Shown: positions 61,851 to 64,000 of the stretch, one piece after another | Layout of the letters: the number at the start of each line of letters is the position of its first letter | Numbering within the stretch: the first letter of the stretch is position 1 | Assembly: GCA_002415855.1 (NCBI GenBank) | Contig: DIAS01000162.1 | Coordinates: 1-64,000, forward strand | DNA from: Bacteroidales bacterium UBA5072 | GTDB lineage: Bacteria > Bacteroidota > Bacteroidia > Bacteroidales > UBA10428 | Direction: 5' to 3' | DNA: 64,000 nucleotides | The notes under the pieces: model-generated | What the model saw: only the letters and a program-made list of their open reading frames with translations | Database searches by the model: none | What the model was told of the DNA's origin: nothing | Position numbers and translations under genes: made by a program

Positions 61851-62630
61851 ATGAATACCAAAAAACAGTTCATAAAAGCTTTATTCCCTGTCCTATCGGT
61901 TGTAGTGCTCCTATTATCATCCTGTGCACCAATTGATAAGCTAAAATATGTCGCAGATGTCTCACAAAGCAGTTCAATCAAAAATGATTTTTACAATGAC
62001 AGAACTGAAAAGACCATCCAGCCTTATGATTATCTGTATGTCAAGATCTTCAGTCTCGAAGAAAAAACCAACGCCATATTCAATGACAGAAACACCAACG
62101 TTGACAATGAATTATTAAGTTATTCGATAGATGGCAAGGGGAACATCAGCCTTCCATTCATCGGTGATGTTTATGTCAAGGATCTTACTTTAAATCAGGC
62201 ACGGGAAAAGATTGAAGCCGCTCTTGGAAACAGGCTGAATTATATTTCTGTTATTGTTCGGTTTGTAAGCAATAAGGTGACCGTGCTGGGAGAGGTTCAA
62301 ATGCCCGGTCAGCATGCCTTTTTTGATGAAAAGATCAGCGTTTTTCAGGCGTTGGGATATGCCGGAGGCTCCTCAGATTACGGCAATTTATCGAATGTCA
62401 CCCTGGTAAGAGAAAAAGACAATGTCATTAAATATTTTACTTTGGACCTTACGAAAAAGAATATCGCCTCCTCAGAATACTTTTACCTGCTGCCCAACGA
62501 TGTACTCATTATTAATCCAATTCCGGCAAAGTACAGAGATTTGAAGGATTATCCGCTGAATATTGCCGCGGTGACATTAACCTCGATATCAGCTTTGCTT
62601 TCGATTATTTTAATTGTTAATTCACTGTAA
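61851..62630 (+). CDS. wza: Wza-type polysaccharide export outer-membrane lipoprotein
   Basis: 259 residues, type II signal peptide (LFPVLSVVVLLLSSC, Cys25 lipidated). A poly-export domain follows (IQPYDYLYVKIFSLEE...YSIDGKGNISLPFIGDVYVKDLT...AALGNRLNYISVIVRF), then a SLBB domain (KVTVLGEVQMPGQHAFFDEKISVFQALGYAGG). A C-terminal hydrophobic helix (LTSISALLSIILIVNSL) is typical of Bacteroidota members. It forms the outer-membrane channel for the capsule or exopolysaccharide together with the Wzc-like protein encoded 18 nt downstream. Confidence 0.9.
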   Translation: MNTKKQFIKALFPVLSVVVLLLSSCAPIDKLKYVADVSQSSSIKNDFYNDRTEKTIQPYDYLYVKIFSLEEKTNAIFNDRNTNVDNELLSYSIDGKGNISLPFIGDVYVKDLTLNQAREKIEAALGNRLNYISVIVRFVSNKVTVLGEVQMPGQHAFFDEKISVFQALGYAGGSSDYGNLSNVTLVREKDNVIKYFTLDLTKKNIASSEYFYLLPNDVLIINPIPAKYRDLKDYPLNIAAVTLTSISALLSIILIVNSL

Positions 62631-62648
62631 AATCAATTAAAAATACCC

Positions 62649-64000
62649 ATGAAAGAAGGTCAGGATTTATTTGCGAGCAATTTAGATTATAAGAAGCTGT
62701 TTCAAAAACTGTATTCTTACAGGAGAGCATACATAACCCTTGTTTTGGTTTTCCTTTTTGCGGCATTCCTCATGAATCGTTATTCAACCGTTAAGTACCG
62801 GAACACCACGATCTTAAATCTCAGTGATAAGAACAATGCGAGTTCTTTCAATTCCTCTGAAGATCTTTTTCAAAGTTTTGGATTGTTTAACACCAAGGAA
62901 AATATTGATAATGAACTGGAATTGCTGAAGTCCTTCACGCTCATCAAGAAGGTTATTTCCGAGACCGATATGGGAGTCACTTATTATGCTTATAGAAATA
63001 CACCGCTTTCAGAATTTCTTTCGAAAACACCCCTTGTAAGAAAAACTGAGTTATATACCCTTTCGCCGATTGAGGTTATTATTGATCAATCAGTTCCGCA
63101 GGCTTCGCTTGTGAACTTTCATGTTACCATATTAAATGATAACGAATTTACGCTCAATGCTGATGGTGAAGATGTACCGCTTTATAATTACATCGATGAC
63201 CAGATCGTATCCTATGTTGACAAGCTTACCTTCCGGCAGCGGTTCAAATTTGGTGATGAAATCAAAACGAGGTATTTCAACTTCCGGATACAAAAAACCA
63301 AAAACTTCTCGAAAGATTTTACCGATAATAACAACCTTTGTTTTTATTTAAACAATATCAATTATCTCACATTGCAGTTTCAGGATGCGCTGAAGACCGA
63401 AACCATTAATGAAAGAGCCACACTGATCAAGATTTCGGTTACAGGTTCCAATCCTCATATGATTATTGATTTCCTGAATAATCTCACCGCTGCTTATCTG
63501 GGTAAAAGCCTTGAAAGAAAGAACAAAACAGCCCTCAGCACAATAGATTTTATTGATTCACAAATTTCAGAAGTAGCAGATTCCCTGAATTATGCCGAAT
63601 CATCCTTAAAGACCTTCCGCTCTGCACAGGGAGTGATGGACCTTAATTTTCAGGGTCAGCAGGTATTTGAGCAGTTAGGCAAACTAGAAAATGACCGTGC
63701 GGCACTACAGGTGCAAAAGAGGTACTATGAAAGTTTAAGCACTTATCTGGCTACGAATTCAGAAATATCGGATGTCATGGCACCCTCTTCGATGAACGTA
63801 GTTGATCCCATTCTTACCGGCCTCGTAACACAATTGATTGCTTTGAACTCCGAGCGGGCCAGTTTGCTGAAGAATTCGACCAACCAGCAGAATCTTTATC
63901 TTTCTGATATCAACGTACGAATTGACAACATCAGGCAAACCATCAGAGAGACTGTAAAGAATAATCTCAATACAATCAACATGTCTCTTAATGAGATCAA
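62649..64000 (+). CDS. Wzc-type chain-length determinant, partial (C-terminus beyond window)
   Basis: Open from ATG 62649 to the window end (450 residues visible), in one frame throughout. N-terminal membrane segment after a short cytosolic start (YITLVLVFLFAAFLMN, about 32-47), then a Wzz-like periplasmic domain and a long helical GNVR-type region from about residue 300 (STIDFIDSQISEVADSLNYAESSLKTF). The second membrane helix and a possible tyrosine-kinase domain would lie beyond the end. It controls chain length and export with the Wza-like lipoprotein. Confidence 0.85.
   Translation, partial: MKEGQDLFASNLDYKKLFQKLYSYRRAYITLVLVFLFAAFLMNRYSTVKYRNTTILNLSDKNNASSFNSSEDLFQSFGLFNTKENIDNELELLKSFTLIKKVISETDMGVTYYAYRNTPLSEFLSKTPLVRKTELYTLSPIEVIIDQSVPQASLVNFHVTILNDNEFTLNADGEDVPLYNYIDDQIVSYVDKLTFRQRFKFGDEIKTRYFNFRIQKTKNFSKDFTDNNNLCFYLNNINYLTLQFQDALKTETINERATLIKISVTGSNPHMIIDFLNNLTAAYLGKSLERKNKTALSTIDFIDSQISEVADSLNYAESSLKTFRSAQGVMDLNFQGQQVFEQLGKLENDRAALQVQKRYYESLSTYLATNSEISDVMAPSSMNVVDPILTGLVTQLIALNSERASLLKNSTNQQNLYLSDINVRIDNIRQTIRETVKNNLNTINMSLNEI

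Overview
The window comes from a Bacteroidota chromosome, most likely Bacteroidia. The evidence is seven or more proteins ending in type IX secretion (T9SS) sorting domains, repeated -7 boxes of the Bacteroidota form TAnnTTTG, a dapB-lepB neighbourhood, weak Shine-Dalgarno usage, and lipoproteins with Bacteroidota-type leaders. No tRNA, rRNA, CRISPR array, integrase or transposase was seen.

Region 1 (1-9.4 kb, minus strand) is core. It holds the conserved thrS-infC-rpmI-rplT translation operon with a terminator, then dapB and a lepB cut off by the window start. Upstream of thrS (at higher coordinates) lie a large ABCG-type ABC transporter and an unrecognised lipoprotein. infC has no ATG/GTG/TTG start; an AUA codon sits 8 nt after a perfect AAGGAGG.

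Region 2 (9.4-19 kb) holds a 2167-residue secreted SGNH-hydrolase-like protein with 20 fibronectin type III repeats and a T9SS tail (minus), then kup and rsmE (plus).

Region 3 (19-62.6 kb and beyond) is a surface-polysaccharide locus interleaved with secreted proteins. It starts with a tight five-gene sugar operon (SDR epimerase, RmlC-like epimerase, sugar C-methyltransferase, RfbF-like nucleotidyltransferase, PIG-L deacetylase). It continues with glycosyltransferases, a Wzy-like polymerase, a Wzx-like flippase, two paralogous SAM methyltransferases, an acyltransferase-3 and a hexapeptide acyltransferase. It ends with a WecG/TagA glycosyltransferase, two tandem WecA/MraY-type phosphoglycosyl transferases, a Wza-type export lipoprotein and a Wzc-type chain-length protein cut by the window end. 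This set can make, flip, polymerise and export an undecaprenol-linked glycan.

The most unusual part is a family of six secreted paralogues: one at 24.4-26.7 kb (minus) and five in a row at 34.2-48.3 kb (plus). They share an N-terminal domain of about 200 residues that I do not recognise (NW...DY, WW...GGVDFS, VVAVS.GS.FSGW), present in eight copies. It is followed by 0 to 14 modules of about 72 residues, an Ig-like domain and a T9SS tail. In the largest member the modules form an exact 876-nt, four-module higher-order repeat. A working inference is that these are modular surface or matrix proteins exported by T9SS and attached to, or acting with, the glycan made by the surrounding genes. A further T9SS protein with a polysaccharide-lyase-like jelly roll (54.6-57.6 kb) lies behind a 21-nt-phased direct-repeat array that looks like an operator.
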